A stretch of 64,000 nt of DNA from positions 5,692,501 to 5,756,500 of the forward strand of contig OX359201.1 in the NCBI GenBank assembly GCA_947172415.1, written 5' to 3'. Position 1 is the first letter of the stretch; each line of letters starts with the position of its first letter. Under the pieces are notes generated by a model. It was not told the DNA's origin. It ran no database searches and saw only the letters and a program-made list of their open reading frames with translations. The stretch comes from Chondrosia reniformis (Eukaryota; Porifera; Demospongiae; Chondrillida; Chondrillidae). This document shows positions 43,501-54,128 of the stretch, one piece after another. The translations under genes and the position numbers were made by a program.

Positions 43501-46500
43501 GCTTGCCAATGAACGGACCTGTTGAGACATTTCCTCCTCCTCTAGCCCTTCAGTATTTCCTTCCAGGTTCAGTAGCCTGGATACACAGGAGACTTTCTAT
43601 ATAAAGAAATCCTACGTTTAACTCCTTGTTACCTACATAGTAATGTATTCACACACGTCTGTATTTAGTGTCACAATGAACAGCCAATTGACACCTGCTT
43701 TGTTGCATGTACGTATGTGTGTGTTCATTTCACCTGTAGAATGTCAGCTGCATGACCTCCCATGCTCTCCTTGAGGACCCCGAGAATGAGACCAGATGGT
43801 ACTTCAAGTTCTTCCTCGGCAAAGGTACTGCATGTTGAAAGGAATTGACTTGCTTACATATGTATTGAGTGTGTGTCTAGATATTGTACATTAGCTCAGC
43901 TTTTATGGGTTCCTACACAGAACACAGTTTAATCTTAGGTTACCATGGAAATGGTTACCATGGAGATGGATCATATTCTTAATAAATTTTAATGATGCTC
44001 TGTGAACACTATACGTATATGCATGTACTAGTAGTTCATACATATTATGTAATACGTAGCTAGGGAGAGTACGTACGTATATTATACATGTATTGTACAT
44101 ACTCACCTTTTTATTCTGGGAACATTTTTGAATCAATTTGCCCCTATTTTGAGGGTTAATGTGATAACAATAGATAAATAGCAGTTAATATATTTACACA
44201 TTAGTTACATAACTTTTGTTTCTGTTTGTGCAGTTCACCAGAATTACCTGGGTTATGATGCAGAAAGACAGCCATTCTTTCTTTCAATTGTTTTTGCTGA
44301 GGGCCTCTCTAGAGCAATTCTTTGGCAGAAACGAGTATGTCACAGTCAACCTCGCATGTTCTGAATGCCTACACTCTGGGACAGCCTAACAGAACGAGGG
44401 AAACTAATACCTATATCTACGTATCTACATGTATGTAAAAGTATTGGCCAATCAATTTTATAAAATGATTGCGCAATGATGTTTTGGTTGGACATTGGAA
44501 CTGTCTTAAAGTTACTAATTTTAGTAAATTTTCTCATTCCTTGGTGAAGATGCTTTGTACAGGTGTATTGGTCCAATGTATAGGGACACATGTGTGGGTA
44601 TGTTGTCTGGTACGTACGTATGTTGAATGTCTTTTGTGATTCATTTAGGGAAGCAAAAGATTGAGTTTAAGGCCGGGGCACAATGGAAAGCCTCCTTCTT
44701 CAAAGGCCATTTTGGAGTAAGTACTTCTGTTAAATACATGATCTCACCTTTTATCAATATGTACAAATGTAGGTACATTTGTTAAGCACATGTTTCTTCT
44801 CCTCTCCCATTTTTCAGGAAATTTGGTGTGCAGAGGTTTAGCTTATCAAAAGAAATAACAAATCCACAGATCCAGCAGGTACAGGGCAAATGCAATCTTT
44901 CTTACTTTTTTGAAGCTAGCCAGGCTAATTTGTTACAGCACAATACCTGGCTGTTATTGCACAATACTTCGCCGCTATTGCGTAATACCTGTGCTCTCTT
45001 AAGATCCCTTCTTCTGGTACCTTTCTCTTCTTAGCAACTCATCACTCTTGAGGAACAAGAGGGAGCAGTGCACTTCAAGTTTGGAGTGCTCTATGCCAAA
45101 GCAGGACAGTCAACAGATGAGGAAATGCTCAGCAATGGTGTGTAGTGCATTCTGTACTGTAACACTGTACGTGTGTGCATGTGCATGTGTGTATAGTAGA
45201 TATAGCGTTTATGATGCTCGGCAGATTTTGTACATTTTGGGGTTATGTACAGAATGTGTTATCAAAGCATTTCACTTTTAATTCTTTACATTTTTTTGCA
45301 TACTTACATGCATTCGTTTCACTTTTCTCCCTTTCTGTTTCTCCTTTAATGCGCAGAGAAAGGAAGTCCACCTTTTGAATCCTTTTTAGACCTTCTCGGA
45401 GCGAGAGTTCAACTGAAAGACTATCCGAACTACAGAGGAGGCCTGGATAATAAGAGTGAGTGCAGTGTGTGTACGTACTTTCACATCCTTGGCATTCCTC
45501 TATGGGAACAGTGAAGCAATAGAGATGCTTACATACGTACATACTTATGGATGCATGTGCACACACATGTGATTATATAACTAACTTTATGTTGAAACTA
45601 GCAAGTACGTAGGTACATAGTTGTTGGTTAAGAGCTGTGCTTATTAACCTTCTTAATTACCTGTATCATTCTTGTGATGGAATTGGGGTCTGTCTATTAG
45701 CTCATTTACACTATATTGTGTTTCATAGCTAAGTTAGTGGTACACAAGATTTGTTTGAAGGACAACCTAAATCATGCACTTTCTGTCTACATAACTTGCA
45801 TGTTTACATGCCAACCATCTGAAAGGCATCCAATCCCTGTAGCTAGGCATTCCTCAGCTACTGAAGCCTTTCAACTCTATCGTTACCTTGAAGCATTTTC
45901 AATTCTGAGTTTTCTTAGAGCTATATTTGTTTATTGTTTCTTTTGCAGATGATTCAACCGGAACACATTCTGTGTATACGACATTTGAAGGACACGAGAT
46001 TATGTTTCACGTGTCAACCCTTTTACCGTATCATCCTGAAAATAAGCAGCAGGTTAATATCTGTCCATCTCTCTACTCATCCATCCTTCCATCCATCCAT
46101 CCATCCATCCATCCATCAATCCATTCACCCATCCATCCATCCATCAATCCATCCACCCACCCATCCATCCACCCATCCATCCATCCATCCATCCACCCAT
46201 CCACCCATTCATCCCTCCATATACGTAGGTTGAAAGAAAGCGTCATATAGGCAATGATATTGTTGTCATCATATACATGGAAGATGATTCTGAAGAAGTA
46301 GCAGAAAGAGCAGCTCTCCAGTTTGATCCGCTGACGGCCATAAGATCGCACTTCAATCGTATCCTTGCCTCATGTCCAGGTCCCCCTAATCTGATTTACT
46401 GTACAATAAATATTAATATATAAGGATACATTTCATTATTAAAATATCACAAATATCAGTTGTTGCAAACATGAATGTAACATTTTGTGGTAATGTGTGA

Positions 46501-49500
46501 AATGATGACTGGTAATAGCATCAATAGTTCCAATTCCCCTTTTATCAGCCTTAACTACCTCATTTGTGGGTAACTAGGTGTATTCAGCTAAATTGTATTA
46601 AATGAGCATGACAACTAATTGGTTTAACTGCTACAATGCAAACAGTGTCTAGGGAGCTATATAACTGAAGACCTAATTCTGTCTGGCTGTGTGATTTATA
46701 TAATTTAATAGTTTCCCTTCCAAGTGACTTCACTTGAATGTAAGATTAGATTAAATGTTCACTAAATGAAAAATCCAATTAAAGGCATTGAAAGGATGAG
46801 TAGTAAAAGATTTGACTGCTAAGTATGCAGGGCCTATCCGGTATCCTAGCAACGGGAAGGAATTGTGTCATGAGCCACAGTTATGTATATGGTTTCAGAG
46901 GATGAGATTATTATACATAATACCTCTATGATAACATTTGTGTCAAGCATATCTTGTCTAATACATCCTTAACAGACTATTTTCCAGATATATTTGCCAT
47001 TATAACTCATAACAAACTGTCCAATACTTTCAAGTAAGTCATTCACAGCCTTTATATGGGCATGCAGGATAATATACAATAAATAGTTCAATATAATTGT
47101 TCTGATTGATCAGCTGCCCACTCCTCTTTTCAGTAAGGTTTTCAAATAAATTGAATTCCAAAGGTTGCTTCCCATCACTGTATCAACTCTTCATATGGCT
47201 TCTTTCAATCTGTATGTCTAATTGTGTTCAACACCATATTTGCAAACAAAACATTATGGTTATCATATACCTATGAAGCAAAGGACTTTGGACAATTTTC
47301 TTAGACTAGCAACTGGGGCGAACCTAATGTACAGTATACGTATGTGAAAAATCTAATACACCATTTTCCTACATGCTATGCCTACTCTGTAAAAAAGCCT
47401 ATAGGGAACTAAACCTGGAGAGCTTTGGATGAAGATACAGGTCCTGGAGACTTTTCTTTCTTCTTCTCCACTGGGCCAGACAGCTATGTATTTCTGGGAA
47501 TTCCACCCTTCATCAGTGACCCTGGGAATCTAATGTATATATGCATGACATTAAAGAGTCCATGTATACGTACGTATATATGTACCAAGATGGTTACTTG
47601 ACTGATTTTTAAAGGCTGCTTTTTTGTTTCTTTAGATTGGTAATCTACTCTGAGAATACAATGAGGGAATTCTCTCCTCCTCTTCCTGTCAATGGCTTGT
47701 TCAATGATCACAAATACTTCAGAGATTTTCTTCTAGCTAAATGTAAGATTTGTACGTAACTATTAGTGGCCAAGCTGTATTCAGTGGTTAAGACTCACCT
47801 GCTGATGGGTGTGTCTGCTGATGGGTGTGTCTGCTGATGGGTGTGTCTGCTGATGGGTGTGTCTGCTGATGGGTGTGTTTGCGTTTGCTGATGGGTGTGG
47901 CTGCTGATGGGTGTAGCTGCTGATGGGTGTAGCTGCTGATGGGTGTGACTTTGTAGACTTCCTATCTAATACATACATGTTATGCCTATTGGGGAACTAA
48001 ACCTGATGCATGCGCACATTCCTTAAGGCAGTCCAGTCAATGTTCAAAATATCAATGCATAAAGCCAATTGTATGTAAGACATTTTTCTATAATTTATCC
48101 AGTAATCAATGGAGAGAAAGCTACATATGCCCTTCCAGTCTTTTCAGACAAAAGAGAAAGAACACTAGATCTCCTAATTAAGGGGATAGAGCAAGAATAT
48201 AGAGTAAGATTAAGTCCGTGTCCGTGTGTTCTAGGTCCCTACTCGTATGACCCCTGGTATATGCTGCTATGCTGAAGGGATATTTGTAATCTAACTCCCT
48301 CTTAACCAACCAATGACCAACGGAGCCTGGACTTAGTATGCCTAATTGTACTTTTGTACATTGTGTAAACACTAGGTGTTGTCATGGCAACTAACTAAAT
48401 GTCATTTTTTCACAGAGTTTGAATGCCCGTAGAACATCAAGTGGCAATGTCATGTTGCTGCAAGGGAAAAAGGCACAAGAGACCAATTTTGCAGAAGTTG
48501 GACAGGTACACGTGACCATTCAACATTACATTATTACTTTATCTCAAAACTCCTGTTCAATTAAAATGTCTGAAGCTTATTCTAGCAATTTAACATAACT
48601 CACTAATTTTCTAACCAATTATAGAAACTAAAAGTGGAGAGATATTTAAAGGGAACACATCCTACCAGTGGTCGCACAACTGCCACGAGAAATAATGTGA
48701 GCGTTGCCATTAGCAACATACATGTATATGTACATCTGATATAGACTACATACATGTACAGTAAGTTAAATGTTAAGTGATTCGTAACAATGGAAAAGAG
48801 ATTCACTAGTAGCACCTAATGGATGTAATATGTACGTTTGCACTTACTGATGTCTGAAAGAAAACCTGTTTTGACCCAACCTTGGTGTCTCCGTGTGTCA
48901 TCACACCACATTGTTAACAAATACCCTTAGATTGAAAGTACATTATAATAATACTATTATACGTAAGTATAATGGTATATTAGCATGAAGAGCATTTATG
49001 CAGTTTAGAATTATACATTATTGTATAAGATCTATTGGATCCAAGTACCATATCTAAACAATAAATATAAATCAGGTGCATTTTCTTAACAATCAATGGT
49101 GTGCATTTAATGTTGTGTGTATCATTTTTAATGTGGAGTGAATGTCTTTCATTTGTTTAAATTACAGCCCTGGGAACCGCATCTCATTGTAGAAGACTTT
49201 ACTCACCCGGTCACCTGCGGGGATTTTTATGGCAAGTTCTCCCACAGGACATACGTATCTTGTGCAATTTGTTGTACTTTGACCCACAAGAACAATCATT
49301 ATTTATTTGTTTTTATTATTGTTTTGTTATAAATTTATTTACTTATTTATTTATTTTCTTGGCAGATGATACTATGATGGTAGTAGCAACACCAACAGAC
49401 GGCACCTTCTTGTTATACAGAGGTTTGTTATGTAGTTTGAAATTGTAAATTGTTGTCTAAAGAAATTTATCAAAACTAGTGTAATATGCGCCTGTGTAAA

Positions 49501-52500
49501 TGTTTACACAAATGTTTAATGACTTTATAAAGATGAAAATATAATAGTAATACATAATTAAATAACAATAATGTAAATAATTGGTAAACCTACCTTGTCA
49601 TTTACAGCATATTCATACGGGCATGTGAAATAGCATATGGCCAGTAGAGAGAAGAGAAGAAGAAGGAGAAAGCTCTTGTATCCTCATCCAAAGCTCTCAC
49701 TAGGTTTAGTTCCCTATATATAGGCCTTTACTCTAAAGTAGATGTAGCATATTGAAAAATGGTGTGTTAGATTATTCATATGAACTGAGGTGTTTTTACC
49801 CAAGTAACGTACTCATGCTATTGCTGCCTTGTAGATGGTCGGTTTTCTTTGCTAATTGACAAGTCTGTGTTAGTGGTTCAGCTTGTCATTGCTCACAAGC
49901 ATGACCTCCTCATATTCAGAACAGGTAAGACGTCCTACTCTACTGAATAAAAATGAATACCGTATATCGACATATGAATGTGAGAGTAAAAGATTGCGAA
50001 TTACGGATTTAAGTAAACATTGCGGCTAAAAGAATGCGAGATAAAGCTTAGGTGTACGGGACGTGTATATGAAATTACTGAGGTGTCAAATCAATACGTG
50101 TCAAACGATTGCGCATACAGTCAAAACTTGCAATTCACATTCTTTTGACACACGCACTCAATTCCCAATATACGGTAATATGGACCAGTGACTAGGTTAC
50201 GTATGTATTATATGAAGAAGGAATAAGGAGTGCTTGTTGCGATCATTATGAGAATAAAGTCTTATTGAGCGTCAGTCACATGAATTTACTGGTTTGTATT
50301 CCGTTTCCTCATATATATTGCTAATGAAGACCTCCGGGTTGAAACATCTGGAATTAGTAAATTCATGTTGCTGACATTCAATAAGACTTTATTCTCGTAT
50401 GTAGTGTGTGTACTCTGTTCTATTTTCCCATATGCTAGTAATTTTGAAACTGTAGTTACTAATCTATGTGTATCTCTTCAATGAAATTCAGGCAGTACCA
50501 AAGAGAACTATGTCTATATAGTTCCACTCCCGTACTTTCATGGTCGCCATGGTGACAAGGTGTTAGATAAATCAAAGCTCTCACAATTCCGAGTTTCAAA
50601 CAGTAAAGGAGTGAGCGTCTTCTGTACCACTCCTTTGGAGGAGAAGTACCTGAGACTGTTTGTGGCCGCTAAGAACAAGCTATACATGTGGATGTGGAAG
50701 CACACGGCTGACAGTGTTCCCAAGGCACTATCAGAACAGAAGATAATGGACAGTCTTCAAATGCACAGGGTCAGTTGCCAACCAAACTATAGATACGTAC
50801 ATGGTACCGAATTCATAATCACATTTATGAGCATTGCCAGTAGAAATTACAGAAAATGACAGCTACCCCCAGCTATGTTAACTTTTTTCCATTATACATC
50901 TAATCCTTAGAGGTTTGCATTGTGTACAATTCAGCATTTTCATTTTCTTCAGTTTGTGTTTTGAAGTGATGATTTATTTGTTACAGGAGACATGCCTTAG
51001 TGATGTTCCAGTGAGAATGACAATGAAGGAGGAGATCCCGTCTGGAAAGCTCTTTGTTGCCTACAAGAATGGTGCCATCGATATGATTGATGAGATCACC
51101 GTGGAAACCAAGCGCTTCCTGACGCCAGAACCCAAGAGTCACATGACCAGTTTAGCACTTACCAGTGATGGAAAAGAACTGGTCGTCGGATATAATGGTA
51201 AGGCATCGCAACCCTTGATGAGATGTGTAGTTACTGTATATAGTGAAACTCTGATAATACATACTATTAATCACAGTGCTGGCTGCTTAAACATTTAGTC
51301 AGTGAACATACAGTACATGTGATATTATATGGTAGTCAGTGACATACAGTACATGTGATATTATATGGTAGTCAGTGACATACAGTACATGTGATATTAT
51401 ATGGTAGTCAGTGAACATACAGTACATGTGATATTATATGGTAGTCAGTGACATACAGTACATGTGATATTATATGGTAGTCAGTGACATACAGTACATG
51501 TGGTATTATATGGTAGTCAGTGACATACAGTACATGTGATATTATATGGTAGTCAGTGAACATACAGTACATCCTCCCTTCTAACCTTACAGTAAATTGT
51601 CGCTTCTGTCCAATTGTACAAGACTATGAAAAAGGAACCAACTTTGAGTTGTTCTCCGAACCTCATTCACTTGGTAAGCGGGTCCGACCATCTTAGGATT
51701 AATTACACTTAGGCCATGCACATACGTACTTAAATATTCTGTAAATGCTCCATCACACTATGGATCCAATGTAGTCTAGAAAAAAAGGAATTTTCTGATC
51801 CCCTAGAAATCTTTTATTCTCCTTTCTATAGTTCATGTCAATACTTACATCTTTGCCTTCAACTCGGATAGTCTAGAAGTTCGTTTAGCCAGGAATGGAT
51901 CAATTATTCAAAACCTTCACTCCCAGGAGATCAAATTATTATCACAGAAGAGGGATATTCTCTTTGTGACTTCCCAAAGGCTTTTCATCTCCCCCGACCG
52001 ATCAAGTAGTGCTGATTTGAAGTATTTTACCTCAGATTTATCTTCCGGCACTTCCTCCAGACCTGGTTCAAGGAGTGCTAGTGTGTCTGTCACGCCTTCC
52101 TTGTACTATATTTATAAGATTAGCTATGACAGCCTCATAAAATTGAGAGGATTTGAACCAGCAAGTCGTACCATAAGTGTATCCTCGCAAATGGATGACA
52201 CAGATGGTGGAAGTGTGTATTCAGCTGATTCAAATGGTGTAGAAATACATCCTCAGGATCAACAAATGTCTTCACTAGATCCTTCTCTGAAACTCCCCGG
52301 AGACAGGTCCCGCGGCCACTCTCCAGCTAGAATGTGCATGAAGCGATTGCTTTTTTTCTCAAATGGTAAAAATGGTGGTGACCTTGGAGAAGAGGATGAT
52401 GAATTATTTCCAGTGCAAGTGGCTTCACAGCAGAGAGCACTGCTTCGATCAGTCTTCTATCAGCATGATGAATCACCAGATAGTGGTCTAGTACCCGACG

Positions 52501-52565
52501 ACTTCCCTAATGCATCAAGCCCATTGGCAAATGACTTGGAAGTGCTTCCTTTAGAAAGCAAATGA
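34585..52565 (+). CDS. garnl3: GARNL3-type Rap-GAP and CNH domain protein
   Basis: Rap-GAP domains stimulate GTP hydrolysis by Rap-type GTPases; the CNH domain is a protein-interaction propeller. The model is join(34585..34905, 43358..43453, 43740..43824, 44234..44334, 44649..44716, 44818..44878, 45035..45137, 45357..45455, 45949..46052, 46229..46358, 46988..47033, 47636..47742, 48103..48203, 48416..48505, 48625..48696, 49168..49231, 49366..49422, 49835..49924, 50492..50769, 50987..51197, 51593..51673, 51832..52565), 1032 aa (human about 1013). Matches include [69 protein letters not shown] and [14 protein letters not shown], whose Asn355 is the expected catalytic asparagine thumb. CNH starts near 529 ([11 protein letters not shown]). 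The tail after about 870 is Ser-rich. One intron uses GC-AG. The first exon is the least certain, because 8.45 kb separates it from the second. Confidence 0.9.
36040..36195 (-). repeat. Family-B dispersed repeat
   Basis: This is a minus-strand copy: 'gtggagaagaagagaagtag', 'tcctcatctaaaactctcac', 'taggtctagttcccta' and 'ccttttactctaaa'. It is similar to the copies at 49640 and 60415. Confidence 0.75.
36700..36950 (+). repeat. Family-B dispersed repeat
   Basis: This is a plus-strand copy with 'ccattttcctacatgctata', 'aaagagcctataggggaac', 'tgggaattccacccttcatc' and the tail 'cttgatcttctgtgaatcc'. It is very close to the copy at 53868-54128, so both are fairly young. Confidence 0.8.
37800..38010. 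repeat. Minisatellite, ~18-24-bp unit, about 9 copies
   Basis: Repeats of 'agccaatgtctgtttgttg' are joined by one or two 'ttgttt' spacers, so units are 18, 21 or 24 bp long. It lies in the first intron of GARNL3. Confidence 0.93.
40200..40250 (-). repeat. CTGATGAAGACC core, minus strand
   Basis: On the minus strand the order is 'ttgctgatgaagacctacg', then 'taaggatgaacc'. The CCT/AGG stem and a GATGAA sequence stand where a hammerhead has GAAA. It is a diverged relative of the cores at 42260 and 50321. Confidence 0.4.
40730..40830 (+). repeat. Family-B dispersed repeat, fragment
   Basis: The fragment carries 'gtctttggatgaggatgcaa', 'tgggccacca' and 'tttcatcaatgatccag', in the order of the complete copies but with internal losses. 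Confidence 0.6.
40961..41141. mobile_element. Inverted-repeat element (MITE), 181 bp
   Basis: The ends match as inverted repeats of about 34 bp: left 'acatacgctacatacggaaa' then 'tggcatttccattc'; right, read on the minus strand, 'acatacggtacatacggaaa' then 'tggcgtttccattc'. The middle is made of short 'gaagttcg/gaagttt' motifs. There is no coding capacity. It is a likely non-autonomous DNA transposon of unclear superfamily. Confidence 0.8.
42197..42350. repeat. Foldback repeat with hammerhead-like core
   Basis: Arms of about 60 bp (ggatcatctttt... and ...aaaagatgatcc) pair almost completely. At the top lie CTGAAGA (42260-42266), a gaccc/gggtc stem and GAAAC (42281-42285). CTGAAGA fits the hammerhead consensus CUGANGA and GAAA is intact. 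No separate stem I hairpin is obvious, so cleavage competence is doubtful. Confidence 0.5.
46070..46215. repeat. CATC-type tetranucleotide microsatellite
   Basis: This is an almost uninterrupted run of 'catc' and 'cacc' tetramers ending about 14 bp before a GARNL3 acceptor (46228). It gives fictitious His-Pro-Ser-Ile frames on the plus strand and Trp-Met-Asp-Gly frames on the minus. Its pyrimidine-rich nature may act as, or extend, the splice-acceptor tract. Confidence 0.95.
47343..47535 (+). repeat. Family-B dispersed repeat in GARNL3 intron
   Basis: This is a plus-strand copy with 'aaatctaatacaccatttt', 'agagctttggatgaagatac', 'ttctccactgggccagacag' and 'ggaattccacccttcatcag'. It lacks the longer tail of the 53-kb copy. 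Confidence 0.8.
47800..47948. repeat. 16-bp minisatellite in GARNL3 intron
   Basis: About nine copies of 'gctgatgggtgtgtct' occur with a few variants (gtggct, gtagct). It is tandem and spacerless, and has no coding value. Confidence 0.93.
49232..49365 (+). other. garnl3: GC-AG intron in GARNL3
   Basis: The exon ends '...ttttatg' and the intron begins 'gcaagt', ending 'ttggcag'. Only this GC donor keeps the frame into [17 protein letters not shown]; the next GT (49236) leads straight to a stop. gcaagt is the usual extended form of a GC donor. Confidence 0.75.
49640..49790 (-). repeat. Family-B dispersed repeat in GARNL3 intron
   Basis: This is a minus-strand copy with 'cctcatccaaagctctcact', 'aggtttagttccctata', 'cctttactctaaagtaga' and 'aaaatggtgtgttagatta'. 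Confidence 0.8.
49958..50177. mobile_element. Small TIR element (MITE-like) in GARNL3 intron
   Basis: The short inverted ends are taccgtatat (49958-49967) and atatacggta (50168-50177), with further weak pairing inside (ttgcgaatt / aattcacatt). The length is 220 bp and there is no coding capacity. Possible TA duplications at the ends would fit a mariner-type element, but this is uncertain. Confidence 0.5.
50250..50396. repeat. Foldback repeat with hammerhead-like core
   Basis: Outer arms of about 42 bp pair: 'gagaataaagtcttattga' (50250 on) with 'tcaataagactttattctc' (ending 50396). Between them lie a 30-base linker, CTAATGA (50321-50327), an acc/ggt stem and GAAAC (50341-50345). The plan is outer stem, linker, core, outer stem, as in type III hammerheads, with one core base (G to A) changed. 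It lies in the intron between 49924 and 50492 of GARNL3. Confidence 0.5.
51296..51572. repeat. ~36-bp minisatellite, about 8 copies
   Basis: Tandem copies of 'agtcagtgacatacagtac' plus 'atgtgatattatatggt' follow each other without spacers. Some units have an extra base ('gaacatac'). It lies in the last-but-one GARNL3 intron, ending about 20 bp before the 51592 acceptor. Confidence 0.95.
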
Positions 52566-53263
52566 AGCAAGAGAGATGAAAATATTGGACCCTTCTTGTA
52601 TAAATTTGTGTGGTTGTATGTGTCATTGATTGTGTTTACTACTTATCAATCATGTACCTATAAATAGCTAATTGTTGACAAACATTGACCTATTAATTAA
52701 TGTATTTTACCCCCATCCACTGTATGTCAGCATTTTAATTATTGGTAATTGCTTTTGTGTCACTTACACTGGATTGGATTGGATAGCTGATTTATTCAGG
52801 AGAAGCCTTTAGCCAATGGCTACTACACTAGGCACTTGTAAGACTGTTTGCATTTATGCATGTATTATTAATTAAATTTAAGTGCTTCATGTGCTTTGCA
52901 CACTAGGGCTATTTTGCCCCATGTAGCACTGTACAAAGATACATGGATAATTACCACATGCACGTTTTGAACTGCATAATATATGTATATATCTCTCACC
53001 GTACATTAAGTTGGTATACAAGAATTTATTAAACATTTAGGGCTGTAACTCTGTCAAATGGAATGATATCAAGCTAATACTTGGTGTTGCAGCTTATTGA
53101 ATCTGTTGAATTCTAAGCAAATTAGTGCCGAGTTGAACAGTCACAAATTTTTAAAGAAAACAATTGGTTTCCATACTTAAAGAAATTTGTGAAAATTATA
53201 ATTAATTACAGATCTGCACATCGTTTCAAGCAAACTAGGAAAAAATGGATAAAATCCTGTATG

Positions 53264-53431
53264 CAGGGTTTCATCCAGAATTTTTTGTAATTAAAGGGGG
53301 GACAAAAAATGACTTCTAAAAATTTTGCAGGGGCGGTGTCATACCTTGATAAAATAGTTATATGGCAACCTAAATCCAACTCTTCACCAAAGGGGGATGC
53401 CCCACATTGCCCCCCCCTGAATAAAACCCTG
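53264..53431. mobile_element. hAT-type MITE nested in the composite element
   Basis: The terminal inverted repeats are cagggtttcatccag on the left and, read on the minus strand, cagggttttattcag on the right. The CAGGG...CCCTG ends are typical of hAT transposons. It is 168 bp long with C and G runs near the ends and no coding capacity. The matching region of the 7380-7745 copy lacks it, so it inserted after the two copies separated. Confidence 0.7.
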
Positions 53432-53867
53432 TGCAGTATGTTTCCTCATAGGCCGAGGAGAGCAGCTTTTCTGATCCCAAGTAGAAACAATTTTAGCTAT
53501 ATAGGTGTCAATTTAATGTTTAATACTATCCAGCCACATTCAATTTCCAGTGCTGTGAAAGGATGATGGCTGCCTACTTCTATGTAGCTATCGTCTGATA
53601 GCTGCATGTGTTCTGGACTGTCTCTATGTGTTTCTAGGGGCCCCATGCATGTAAAAACTTGAGGCGTTCGGATATTTTTGCACTATTTTAATGTACATTT
53701 ACTGCTGTATATAGCTCTATCAAATGCATGGATATACGTATATGAAGCTTAAACTTGTTGTCAGCATTCCCAGACATGCATGAAACTTTTACAATGAGTT
53801 TTAGAAATATTGTGCTTTATAGATTTGCCCTATATGGTTACTATGGCATTTTGTAACTTGCACTGTA

Positions 53868-54128
53868 TATCATGAGAAATCTAATACACCATTTTCCTAC
53901 ATGCTATGCCTATTCTGTAAAAAAGCCTATAGGGGAACTAAATCTGAAGAGAGCTTTGGATGAAGATAGAGTCTTTAATTTTCTTTCTTCTTTTCCTCCT
54001 TCTTTCATCTTCTTCTCCACTGGATCAGACAGCTGTTTCTGGGAATTCCACCCTTCATCAGTGATCCTGGGAGTCTTTGTCTTTTTCTTTATCTTGATCT
54101 TCTGTGAATCCTTGGCCCTGTACGAGTA
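53868..54128 (+). repeat. Family-B dispersed repeat, most complete copy
   Basis: This about 260-bp copy shows the full order: 'aaatctaatacaccatttt', 'cctacatgctatgcctattc', 'gcctataggggaactaaatc', 'gagctttggatgaagat', a pyrimidine-rich centre, 'ggaattccacccttcatcag' and 'cttgatcttctgtgaatcc'. There is no coding capacity and no clear terminal inverted repeats. About ten copies or pieces occur in this window, in both orientations, always in introns or between genes. It splits a satellite-like segment of the composite element. Confidence 0.8.

Noticed and set aside
38336-45566. Scattered 60-110-codon frames in GARNL3 introns on both strands
   Set aside because: They have no domain similarity and are random or repeat-derived frames in AT-rich intron sequence.
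45927-46351. Frames rich in His-Pro-Ser-Ile and Trp-Met-Asp-Gly
   Set aside because: They are translations of the CATC microsatellite. Only 45949-46052 and 46229-46358 here are GARNL3 exons.
51296-51572. Short regular repeats resembling a CRISPR array
   Set aside because: The copies are contiguous and the apparent spacers are themselves repeated. It is a minisatellite inside an intron.
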